Shown in pieces: positions 1 to 12,400 of a stretch of 64,000 bases of DNA; the stretch's first letter is position 1; each line of letters starts with the position of its first letter. This DNA comes from Apostichopus japonicus (taxonomy: Eukaryota > Echinodermata > Holothuroidea > Aspidochirotida > Stichopodidae), in NCBI RefSeq assembly GCF_037975245.1, contig NC_092565.1, positions 5,779,999-5,843,998 of the forward strand, read 5' to 3'. The notes under the pieces are model-generated. The model had not been told where the DNA came from, did not search any database, and saw only the letters and a list, made by a program, of their open reading frames with translations. The position numbers and the translations under genes are program-made.

Positions 1-400
1 TGGCCACTTTAAGTAGGAAAGCAGCATACATAACCAGTTTTCCAAAATGTATACCAGTAATTTCATGCATCTTTGTATAATTTGTGTAGCAGTATGACTA
101 ATTAAGCACATTCTATGTTGTGCAATAACAGATAAATTGAAATTAATCCCTTGACTTGAAGTACTTCCCTCCCCCACCCACTTTCCCTCCCCTCCCCAAA
201 TTACTTTGTCTCTCTATCTCTCTCTGTCTCTAACTAAGGAGACTGTGAAGTATAAAGTGGGTTACTCTGACAGCTTTTGTGATTTATTTTAGAGCAAATA
301 AAATAAACATTTTTATAAATGTATGTTATATGTTGGTTTAATCTATGGTTCAGTGTTAATCTATATTGACAATGTTGACATATTGAACTTTCCCTTTTAG
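1..400 (+). other. Intron upstream of exon a (partial)
   Basis: AT-rich sequence with a pyrimidine/CT-rich stretch at 165-235. It ends in the acceptor of exon a. No coding potential is seen. Confidence 0.6.
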
Positions 401-491
401 ACTATTCTGGATATTGGGGCTCAGCCTCCCCTTACCCTGAGGCTGGTATCGGGATCCGGTCCAGTGTACCTCTCTGGGCAGCATGCACTTG
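401..491 (+). CDS. NPM1: NPM-like exon a: end of nucleoplasmin core domain
   Basis: The exon follows a pyrimidine-rich acceptor (tcccttttag, ending at 400) and stops at a consensus donor, gtgagt, at 492. It encodes 30 codons, starting TILDIGAQPPLTLRLV and ending SGQHAL, plus the first base of a split Glu codon. The GSGPVYLSGQH stretch is the last conserved beta-strand region of the nucleoplasmin core, so earlier exons with the rest of the barrel must lie upstream of the window. Confidence 0.93.
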
Positions 492-3400
492 GTGAGTATC
501 GCACTGTTGCTCATTAATGCAGCCATCGTCAGTAAAGTTTGGTTAATTGACCGTACTATGGCAATATACTAAGTAATTTCAAATTGTAAGTCTTATTAAG
601 ATTTAGGAAAGAACAGTTACAGAAAAACAATGGGATGGGAAGGTTTGGAAGGCCAAGTTTTAAGAATCCAAATTACGTCAACTTTTTCAGTTTAAATTGA
701 TAAATTGACTATTGTGCAATACTTTTCAAAGGGCATTAACTTCTGGACCAGCTGGGTTACAGAGCTAACTTTTTCTATATTGAGTACATTGGGACAATCT
801 AGGAGATTGTCAGCCGGGGACCGAGCACATGGTGACTTGGCAATGGAATAACTGTGTGTACAGTGAATGGTAGAACCATGTTTCAGCCATGCAAGGATGG
901 ACATCCTTTTTGCAGTGCAGATGTGGTGCGTTATTATCAGTACACTTGACTTGAAGTTTATTAAGGTTCCTGCATGGCAAGAAATATGCATCGTTCTAAT
1001 TTAGGGTGATACTTTCCTAGTTTTGCAATAACACAGAGGCCGGACAGAATCAAGGTAGAGTCAGTTTGCAACATATTTATGTAAGAAAGTGTGGTCCGAG
1101 TACCAGACAGGGAAATGCACAAAAGAAAAACAGACAACATGATAAAAACAGCTTCCCTTCCAGTGGAAGGGGGGCCTGGACCTATTACCTAATGCTCCCA
1201 TTTTCAAGACTTGCTAACTGTTAATTTGATTTGTTTTGGGAATGCTACTGTATAGAGTAGGCATTTGTCCTAAGGTCCTCTCTGTTAGTCACCCTGTAAC
1301 GTATAAATGTAATGATGCAAAACTTCCCCCGCTTATCACAATATAGGTACTGATTTTTGATGGGGAGGATTTATGACCGGGTTAAGTTGTTGCCATAGAG
1401 ACATTCTGGTACTGACTTTAAACAATTCTTCCATTGCAGAAGTGAACGAGGACGACCTTGATTTATTAGACGATGAGGCCGACGAGGCCGATGAGAGTCC
1501 AGTCAAGGTCATGCCTAAAGCCCAGGCAAAGAAACGACCATCATCGACAAATGATGGGCCAGCCAAGAAGGTAAAATACAAAATAGTTGTCAGTATTTGT
1601 AGATATTATGAAAGGGCACAATTTTATGAAGAAAGGAGAAAGGATGTCATTTGTCAGATTTATATACTTTCTTTTCAATGACAAATTTGTGCAGGATTGA
1701 TATGTGATGGTTTCAATTTGGTTTGTGTCTAGAATGTGTGCATTCCTTTTCAAGCAAGATTGATGATTAGATTAGGTCACAAATACCGTACATTAATGGT
1801 AGTGTAATTGATGATACAGGTTCCATGTTTTCCCTATGGTCCAAGCCTGATGATACAAAGTGTCATCTATTGCTTTCCCTACAGTCCAAACTTGATGTTA
1901 CAGGTGTCATTTATTGTTTTCCCTACGGGCCAAGCTTCATGATACAAGTTTCATCTGCTATTTTCCCTACAGTCCAAAGTTGATGATACCAGTGTCATCT
2001 ATTGTTTTCCCTGAGGCCCAAGCTTGATGATACAAGTTTCATCTATTGTTTTCCCTACGGTTCAAAGTTGATGATACCAGTGTCATCTATTGTTTTCCCT
2101 ATGGTCCAATCTTGATGATACAAAGTGTCATCTATGGTTTCCCTACGGTCCAAGTTTGATGATACAAGTGTCATCTATTGTTTTCCCTGAGGCCCAAGCT
2201 TGATGGTACAAGTGTCATCTATTGCTTTCCCTACCGTCCAAGCTTGATGTTACTACAAGTTTCATATATTATTTTCACTACAGTTCAAGCTGGATGATAC
2301 AAGTGTAACCTATTGTTTACCCTAAGGCCCAAGCTTGATGATGCAAGTGTCATCTGTTGTTTTCCCTACGGTCCAAGCTTGATGATACCAGTGTCATCTA
2401 TTGGTTTTTCTATCGTTCCAGCGTCATGTCTTTATTTTTTCTCTTCACAGGCCAAGCTTGATGAAACAGGTGATTCCAAGAAGAAAGCCGGTCCGAAAGC
2501 AGGTGTTTTAGATGTTGGCGACGATGACTACGACAGTGAAGAAGATGAGGACTTCGATGTAGGTTCAATTTGATACTAGAAATGGAATAGTTTAAAGGCT
2601 CAGTAATTATTTACTATGTTATAGTATTGTAAGGCATTCCCTTATCAAGGGAAGGTTTAAGGTTAGACAAGTCAACACAGAGCTATGTAAACAACTGTAT
2701 GTTGATACAAAAGCAATACCAAGTAAAAGAACACTCTGCAGTTCTGTGGTGTTGTGTATGACATCCATATACACCATCAAAACAAATTGGAGATGTCGGT
2801 AATTTGCAGCCAAGTGAATAAAACAGTTGAAGAGTTCAATTCATGCATTGCTGTCCCTCCCCCCTCCCAAAAAAATGACAAAAAAATGATGGCATTATGT
2901 CACTCCTATACTTAACCAGTCAGTTTTCTAATTTAGATGGATATTCCGGTGGCTAAAGTTGATGGAGTTAATATTAAATGCTGGTAATTTTCTGCATGGT
3001 TTGGCCAAAACTACATCCTCGTAGCACTTTGTATGGCGAAGATACAAAGTTTTCAATTTGGTGGTATGGTGTGAATGCATATATGGCAACAGCAAAGTTA
3101 AAGATGTCATCGTGGCATTCCAGCTGAAAAATGTCCTTGTTTCTCTTTTATAATGTTTATACTGCCTTATTCACAGAGGAAAATAAGATATCGACAAGAA
3201 ATTTGCAGTTTGATAATAAAAAAAAAATTCTCAATGCAGAGAACAACAATGACAGCTATTACAAGTATAAATCAACATGAACATTATACTAGGAAAGTTA
3301 AGTTTTGTGATTAACATTTGCTGGATGACATCTCAGCCCACCTACTGTCATCACCTCGATGGAAGAATCGATGGATCTAAGTCAGTTAACATAGGCTACA

Positions 3401-6400
3401 TTCAACCCACCATGTCGTGAGTTTAGGACAAGACATCAAGATCTAACTTGTGTGCAATATGTTCCATATAAGTGTCGCATTGGTCTGCCACTGAAATACT
3501 CCTTTAACAGCATTATGCGTGATAGTTGTAGATATTGAAAATATACATTCCATATTCTAATCTAATTGTCAAACCTTTAACATACTTCCTCAAGAAAACA
3601 TGAGTCAGTTCAGCTATCTTGTTATTGATTATTTTCCCTTTCGAAACGAGCAACGTTATTCCACATGGATACGTCCAAATATATATTTTGTTTCAAGTAC
3701 TCTCATAACCTTCACAAGGCATGATGGGAACACTTTAAGAGATCTAATTGAATTTACCAAACAAACAAAACTCTTTTGTTTCCTTATTAGGGAATTTAAT
3801 TATTGTTCAGTCCAAACAGTAAAGAGTTTATGTCCCACAATTGTCACAGTAAATATCCTTATCTGCATGGGCGGTGAATGTTACGGGACATTTCCTCGTT
3901 CCCGATGCAATTTTGTGTAGTGGACTAGATTTGTTGCCGAGGTGTCTCTTCTCCTTCCTTGACTCGTCGATGGCGACAATGTCTGTATCGTCGCAATGCA
4001 GTACTGACTGTAGCTGTCACATCACAAATGTATTTATGTATGTATGTATATTAGATCATCCTGCAAGCATGAACTTGCGAAGAAGCCTCATTGGCTTATC
4101 AAAGCCACAAGCTGACCGAAGTCAGTCTCTCACATTCATATTTAACGTCCATGATTATGAATTGTTAATGGTCAACAACTCTGTAACTGGACGACATACA
4201 TTAATCTGGGAGTGACTCGAACAAATTGCAACTGAATACTTTAAAGTCCTCTCTGTCTTCTCTCTGGCAGGCCAGCATGGGTGACGACGACAGTGACGAG
4301 GAAGACGATAGGTAAGATTTGTTGCTTCCATAGAACGCTACTTCGCTCACGTCGATGTATTCAATCCGTTTTATGTGTCTGTCATCTTCGTCTTTGGAAG
4401 AGCAGCAGCTGTTTCTGTAGATCCATCTGTGGTTTGACCATTTTGCCAATCCCTGGTGGTGTTGCACAAAATAACGCAGCCTTGAACAAGCAGAGACATC
4501 CTCCTGGACTTAATTTTTTTTGTCAAATGAAAATTATTACTGAGCAACCAAATATTACTTTGAGAACAAACATGTGCGACACCAACATTCGTCGGTAATA
4601 CTCAGATGCAAAGGGGAATAAAGATTGTTCAAACCTCCTTCCATTTTTGTCATAATTTAAAACAAAAGTCTTAATAATTGTTTTTTTCTAGTACCGATGT
4701 GGTATCCATCATAAAACTGATGATCAAAGAGCTGCATTCAAATTTGATTTTTGCCTGGCTGCCTCCAGCACAGCATTGCTTAGCATAGGGTGCATGCACC
4801 CCAATAGGTGAGAGGCAGGATACTAGTGCTTGCGAAGCTACAGGCATAAGCAACAAGTTGTACATCCAATGCTGGTTAAGGGAGTGTTTTTTTTAATTTT
4901 TCAAATCAAAAGGTTGTGAAGTACTGCTCTAGTCGTTAGAACAGACTGTGTAGAGATGCAGGTCACTGTGCATAGAAATATACTGGCTTACCTTTGGTGC
5001 AGTCAAGTCGGGGCAATATTCCAATGATAGTACCACTGCATTTACTCTCCTCTAATATGCTTCAGAGCACTCATACTGACAGTATGAACAGTTCCAAACC
5101 TTTCTCAGATTCCAATGCTAATACCACTCTATACTGTTCTCTCATATCATGATTCCTGCGACAAAGTCTTTGAGCTGAGAAAACAACATGTTCAGTGCAG
5201 TTGGTAACCCCACACAGATCCCCAGGATTAGCACCAGGGCATAAACTTGTAGTAGGAGTGCAAACAGTACCAGTAGGAGGAGTATACATAGAATTATTCC
5301 TTGATATGAGTATCAATACCAGGCTTTAAAAACACACAAGTATGAGTACTTAAATCTTGTACTGAGTGTGTGCTAGATTTCAGGATACCCCGAGTACGAG
5401 TGCAGAACCATGAGGGAGAGTAGAAGTGCAGGCAACTATGCTAGAATAATTGAGTTCAGAATCACTTAAGGTCTGGTTTTGCATGAACTCTGCTCTGTGA
5501 ACATTCAAAAGTGGCAATCATCAAACAGAACATTCCCGAGCATATTATATGCATGTGTTCATTCCACACCAACTGCTCTTTACATGCTTATAAACATGTG
5601 AATGTTCAGAAAAGGCAAAGGATTTATTTGCTCTCACTCTCAGCCCTTCCTCCCTTTACCCCACCTGGAGGCTGTTTTCAACACTCAGGCATCTTAGATA
5701 TATTTCATTTGTAAATTTCAGAAGTAGTAGAAATAATAGTTAAGTTACATACAGTACATACCCCAATGCTTTAACCAGTAAAAGTTTTGATGAACTGCAA
5801 AACTGTTTGTATTTATTGATGTTAAGTCTGTAGTCTAACAGGTAATAACCCCTCACCCCTCCTCATCTCAAGGCAAATAATAAAGAAAAAAAACAAGAAA
5901 AAAAAACACCAGCAACAACAACAACGTGGCAAAAAATAGGACTTGTTCCTTTTCTGTAGGCTATTTTAAGTGTGATCACTTATGAGATGTTACCCAAACA
6001 GCCAATTTGATATTGCTGTGACGGGATAGGATTGCCTGTGCCTCTGAATTGAGTTTGAGATGGATTTCCTCCCTGGTGGTCTGTGGTGCTCACGCAGGTG
6101 AATTTTAAGTTGTATCCGAAGCTTGTCAATTTCCTCTTGAAGCAGGTGGAAGGGCCGTCCTTCCTGTTTGCGACGGTTCCGTCAGAAAGTTTTCTCCTCT
6201 GGATGGGAGTTTTGGTTTGTCCCTTTGAGGTTCAGGTGAAATTAAAAAAAACAAGGGGGGGGGGATTTAATAACATTAATGTTAAGTTCATGTTGAAACT
6301 TGTTGATTTTGAGGTGTGACCGCGTATTCCTGAACGTGTTCCCACGTTCATGAGTTCTTTGAAAACGTCTGTGTGAGATTGGAAGGTTTGGAGGGAATGT

Positions 6401-9400
6401 TTGCATCAGTGGTACTGATTTACTTCCTTTACCCAGAGCTAGAAATTGTTCTTGACTCATACCTGATTTTGACTTATTTTTGGACTGAAATTTGCATATT
6501 TATTGATATTATAATACAGACACCCAACAAAGGTCAACAAGATAGGGATGTACTTTCACAATGTTGTTTTATACAAAACCATTTCAAAACTCATCTTGAG
6601 TGCAGAAGGAAATGTGTGTCTGTTAAATGAGATTAATTTGTTGATATTATAAATTAATGTTCGCAAAATACCACTGCTATTTCAAAATCTTCAGTAATAA
6701 TATAGATCACAGAAAAGGCCTTTCAGTACAAAGAATTGCCACTACATGTGTAGCATAAAGATTACAGACTTACAGTAATAACAAATTGTGACTGTTTGAT
6801 GCTGTTATTGTGTGTGCCAGGTTATTCAAGATTGCTTTAATTAGCTGGGACATATGATTGTGTAAAAAACTAGGAACAAGAGGATTGTTTTTCAGCCTTT
6901 TGGTTCCCGTTTGAGTAAAAATGTTGTTAAGTTCCGTTGATTAGTTGCCAAAATGATAGAGGTTTTATACTTTGCTATATATTGTTTTGATCTACATATC
7001 TTGTCGAAAGAACTTGCTTTAATTGATGCGACGAAACATACTTTGCAAACTTGCTTCACCGATTCCAGTTAATGAGAACGTATCGAACGAAACATATAAT
7101 TTTGACAATGATTTGCTGTTTGTACTGTCATTTACTCGTGTTCTATGTGGAATTCAAGGGATCAACCTGGCTGAACTTGATAACCTCGCAAAATTGATTT
7201 CGCCAGCTATTTCTTGACTGGGCAGAACCACCGCACAGGCAACATGTTCCGTTTGCTTTGGTCAACCGAGCTAACGAGACGTAAGCAACCACACACTGAT
7301 TGACTATTCAAGTTTATCTCTGTTGTCGGTCAGGTCGAGTCGAGTTACATTCAGTCGGTCAGCGGCTGGCTTGGCAGCTGGCTTATCGTGTCCTCAGTCA
7401 AATGGACCACAGTGCATTGTCATTGAAGAGTTATCGGCGTTAAGTTTCAGGATATTTCCGATGTGGGGTAATGTTGTGTGTCTTCCTGCATGTGTATGTA
7501 TTTGTGTGTGGGGCAGTGGCTTTTAAACCATTCAAAATGTACACAGTGAGTTAACTTGGTAGTTAAGTATGTCTACCTACCTTAAGTGTGTGCAAGTCAA
7601 AGGTCATTTAGGGTCAAGGTAGGTCAAATTCGGAAAATCTTTGAAAACAGTGTGATTCCCCCAAAAAAATCTTAGATGAACTTCATAAGTAGGATATACT
7701 GTAGTTCTTTCCTTTCCTTTGCAAGAACCGTATTTTGTTTGGTGCAAGTCAAAGGTCATTTAAAGTCAAAGGACATTCGTGTGAAAACTTTGAAAGCTCT
7801 GAAAACTCTAAATGTAAAGCTGGGATGAATCTCATACTGGATATGTAAATTCAAATAAGTGCAAGCAGCTGCAACATTCAGAACTTCATATGCCGTCTTG
7901 TTCGTAGTTTTTTAAGAAAGTGTCCTCTCTGACAAGATCTGGGTAAGGGCATCGCTAATGCTGTTCACTGTCTGTTTCTTTCTTTTCTTCTTCTTCGACG
8001 ATCCTGATCTTTCCATACTCTCAGCTTCAATCGTAGTAGTCAGAAAGAATCGAGAGATATTTTGTGACCCATCTGCTAATTGTGATATGCATCTGGCTGT
8101 GAGGCATTGAACGTATCGCTTGCATATTTCAACGAAATTTATTCCATCCACCTGTCAGTTGTGATTGCGAGACTCTTATCACTAGGTCTTTTTGGTTTGT
8201 TTTAGAAATGGTTTCCCTAGGCATCATAGAAGAACATTTTTACCAGGTACCTGGTGCCAAAGAGTTTGCTCCAAAATGTCAAACCACTCACTACTTCATC
8301 TTTCTGCTCAAATATTAGAGCTACTTTCTGTCAGGGAAGAAGTTGAGAGCTTCAACCAAACCCTTGATTTTTATTTCCCCGCTTGTTTCTGTTTTGTTTT
8401 TTTAGTTACCATAGTTATTTACTTATTTTGTGTCTCGTGCCAAATGTGTTCTGCTTTCCTCCCAGGTGATATTTTTAGTTGATCTCTTTTGCCTTGTGTC
8501 CTCTGTTGATACTCGGCGATCTAATGTCGTTGGACAAGAGCTTCTGACCGGTGGACTCGTGCCCTTGTAACTCATACCCTTGCACCTGCTGATTCTAGAT
8601 ATGTTACTTGGAATCCCGGACAATTCTGTCTGATGTAACAACTCTCCAGCGAGCATCATACAGAGAGGTGGAATATATTCATTTTAGTACCTGGGAAGGA
8701 ATTTAAAATGTTTAATAATATTAAACAGGGGATCGGCTGGTACCAAACGGGGGAGGAAAGAGTAAAAGGAAAGAAAACAAAAATGATAAGACTAACAAAA
8801 AAAATATCAGGATGTGAAGTAGTATTTAAACTAAATTCAGCTTATGAGACTTATTCAGCTTAAGAGATGATCGCAAGTTTAATAAAAGTTAAGTCGAGTG
8901 TATCCGAGAACTTTGGTAGGAAGCATCCATACGTGGTACTGATACGTTCTACGACGTAATTTTTTTAATCTTTTTTATGCTGCTGGATTATCGACGAATA
9001 GACTGTTGTGTGTCATGTCACAGCTATATTTACTCTGCAATTCAGAGATCAATATGTGGCATAGGGCTGGCTGCGAGACTTTTCATCTAGGTTTGCCGAG
9101 ATTAGTGGCTGAACACAAGATGCTTCTTTAATTGGAATTTACTGTACTTTGTAAAGTAGGATGTGTGTTGCTGCTGCTGGTAAGCTGATCTTGGGTAATG
9201 TAGCATCTCCTGCAGGAAAGGAGAAGAAGAAGAAGCGAAAGCTCAGTCACCTTCTCCATCATCCAGGGGTGACGATGATGATGATGTTATCGTTAATGTA
9301 TTTGGCCCTCCGGGATGGACGTGCGGGAGAATGCAATCCTTAACATCCTGAAGATTGTGAAACTGTAGATTTATTTCCTATTTAATTCCCTTTTTACAGA

Positions 9401-12400
9401 GAGCAGTGGGGGGGGATAAAAAAAAATACAAGAACTTAACGAATCGTTTGGCTGCATGTCAAATCTCCAACAAACATGCTCATGTAGCTCGAGAAAGAAA
9501 CATTTTTTTGGTTTTTGAACTTGTAATGTTTCAACTTCAATAATTATAGTTATCACTGAAGAATATTTTGAAGCAGGCCTATCCAGTAGTTGTGAGAGAT
9601 GTTGTAGAGATGTGTTGTCTTTTAGCAGTGATATGAAATGAGTTTTTGAACTCTTTATAATAAACACCTGTGGACAGTAGTGACTGCCTCATCTCTGAAA
9701 GCTTGTTGCTACATTGCCCGACTTACCACAACCCGACTCCCCTGGACCTCCGACCTTTGGGAAGTCTTGAATGGTTATGCAGCCTTAGAGCTATTGTCCA
9801 AGACATTAGATCTCCGTAGTATTAACAGAGGACACAAGACAAAAGAGGTCAACTAAACATATCACCTGGGAGGAAAGCAGAACACATTTGCCACAAGAAA
9901 AATACTAATTATGAAAACGGGAACAGTACATGAGAGCATAGTCCTGTAGGCCGAGAATATAACCTTTCCTGTACCTGCATAATACTGTACCTGTTTTTCT
10001 GCTGCAAATATTGCTATAGTTTGGGACAATTTTGAGCCCTGATTTAGTCAGATAATGAAGTTTAATCACTGAGTTAATTAGGAGGGCACCTATGGCAGTT
10101 TTATTAAAGGGTCACAGGAGTCGTTGCAGTTTGCGATAGATGGTATTTAGGGGCATAATTGTAACTGGTACCTCAATTTGAGCCTACATCTTTCGTGTAA
10201 AACAATAGTCAGAATACATTTTTTGTTCTCTTGACTGCATGAAGGGAAAATAGAAGTTCAAGAAAATACAGCCAGTTTACGAATTTACTGATTTATGTCA
10301 AGTGCCTCCTTCCTGTACCAGAGGCTAATATTTTTGTCTTTTTAAACTGGAGTGACTGATTTCAATGTTATTACTTACTTCAGTAGATCAAAAGACTGCA
10401 GAGATTATCTGACACTGTACCCTTTGCTGAGATGTGTTAAGTAGCACAGTATCCCTATCCCGTTCTAACCATAAACTTTCATCGGTCTTTTGAAATGTTT
10501 ATGATATCCCAGTCAATTTTACCATAGTCCGTTTATTCTTACATAAATCAATTATTTTCATCCGCTTCTGCTGCAGTATGCAATGGCCCACACATATAAA
10601 ATATGCCTCACATTTAAACCATTTATGCAGGGAATGATTAATCCAGTCTCGCATGGCAAATTGCTATGCAAAATGGCTGTGTAATACATGTAATACATGA
10701 CGATTCTCATAACACAGGAACCATGTAGTATTTTGTAAGAGACACACAAGTTCACAGCCTTCATATATCTGCTACACAAAATATGAAGACTAAATGATTC
10801 CTCGATTTAGTGAGTGTCATCAGATGCAGAGTGAACATTGATTTTTCAAACGAATACAATGTTAAACAAGGTATATTGATGTTGCCTAACAAAGGAGCAT
10901 TTACATACAAGAATCAAGTCCTTATTACTTTACGTGTGTACACACTCTCATTATGGAACATACTGAAATCACTCTAATGAGGGGGGGGGGGGGGGGTGAA
11001 GGGAATAAAAATATTAATCATGTTTACTGGTGCATAAATAATGAACTTTATTTATGACTAAGTGTCACTCGACTTTCCTTGAAAAGGCATGTGTCACCCA
11101 TCGAAGTAATTTCAAGGGCAGTGTTAATCCTAATGTGTTTTTTTTTGTTTTGGTTAATTGGTTTTATATTTTTTTATCTATCTCCCTCCCGTCTCTGTTA
11201 TTGTATTACTGCGTTATCAAATTTGAAGATTACACCAACCCAAAGCCTTCCTGAAAGCACTTGTTTTTTGTCTGTTTTATTGCAATCAATAGATTGATTT
11301 TCTTGCCGAGTAATAAAGGCCCACTTTGCGCATCTTTTAGCCACCATTAATGGAAACACCTGACAAGTATAAGAGAAGGTTTACAGCATGATTGAGTTTC
11401 AAAAACTGATTGCGTTACCAAGTCATTCTATCGATTTATGACGATAAGAGAATAAAGTTAGAATAATTTGAAGGAGTGCACCAAGGCTTAGTATGCCACA
11501 TGGGAGCTGCACGGGTAAGTGGATACCAGATATTGAATATTCTGAAGCCGTTGCCCGCGGTTTGGGATCGCTCTCTCCGGAGACCACGGTCTGTAACTAG
11601 AGAATTGTGGCCAGAAATTGTTGTAGTGTTGACAGAGGTAAATTTTTGTTCTTTTTGGCTAGCTGACCAAAGTTTGTCTCGTCGACAGAAAAAAAAAAGA
11701 AAAAGTTCTCCCATGATTTTGTGTCTCTTCCTGGCAACTTTGACATAAATCCTCTGCCGTTTGTGTTGGAATACTGAAAGTGACTCAAGTGAAACGTTTA
11801 TCGGAAAACAGGGTTGTCGACAGTTCAGGGGGTGATTTTGACCCAATAAGTTGAGTGAACTAGAAATAATGCGAACCGTCAGCTGTGGTAATTTGTCACG
11901 GTTCAAATGAATTTCTGACAGTCACCGAAGTCTCCGATATAAAACGATGACTCGTTTTGTTTTGAATTCATTGTACTCACATTTTTTTCTTATCCTGTTT
12001 TGGTTAGTACTCAAGGTACCAGTGGTTACTACTCATTAACTCATCTTTCCATCTCATTTCTTGTTGAAATCTTCTTTCACTTTGACAAATGATGTAATTA
12101 TAAAGCAGTTTACTAACAGTGATTAGATTGATATAAAGTGTGGATGCTACTGTGTTGAACGAGATGTATGAATGTCAAATGTAAGATCCATTTTGGAGAC
12201 TGTGATCCCAGAACCAGACTAAACCCCATGCGACTGTTTTATTGAAAGTACATATCTTAAGTGCTTTTAGGGTCACTGGTAAGAGACGCAATTTCTACCA
12301 AGTACAAAACCCAAGATGCGTCGGTAATGCTGTGACAGACGCAATCAAAAGTTTGGTTGAAGGTGATGTGTAAAAGTACCCATGGCAGATTATTTCATTT

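Noticed and set aside
7912-8151. 79-codon minus-strand frame with a KKKKRKK segment as a nuclear protein exon
   Set aside because: The composition is plausible, but the possible acceptor lacks a good pyrimidine tract, no family is recognisable and no neighbouring exon was found.
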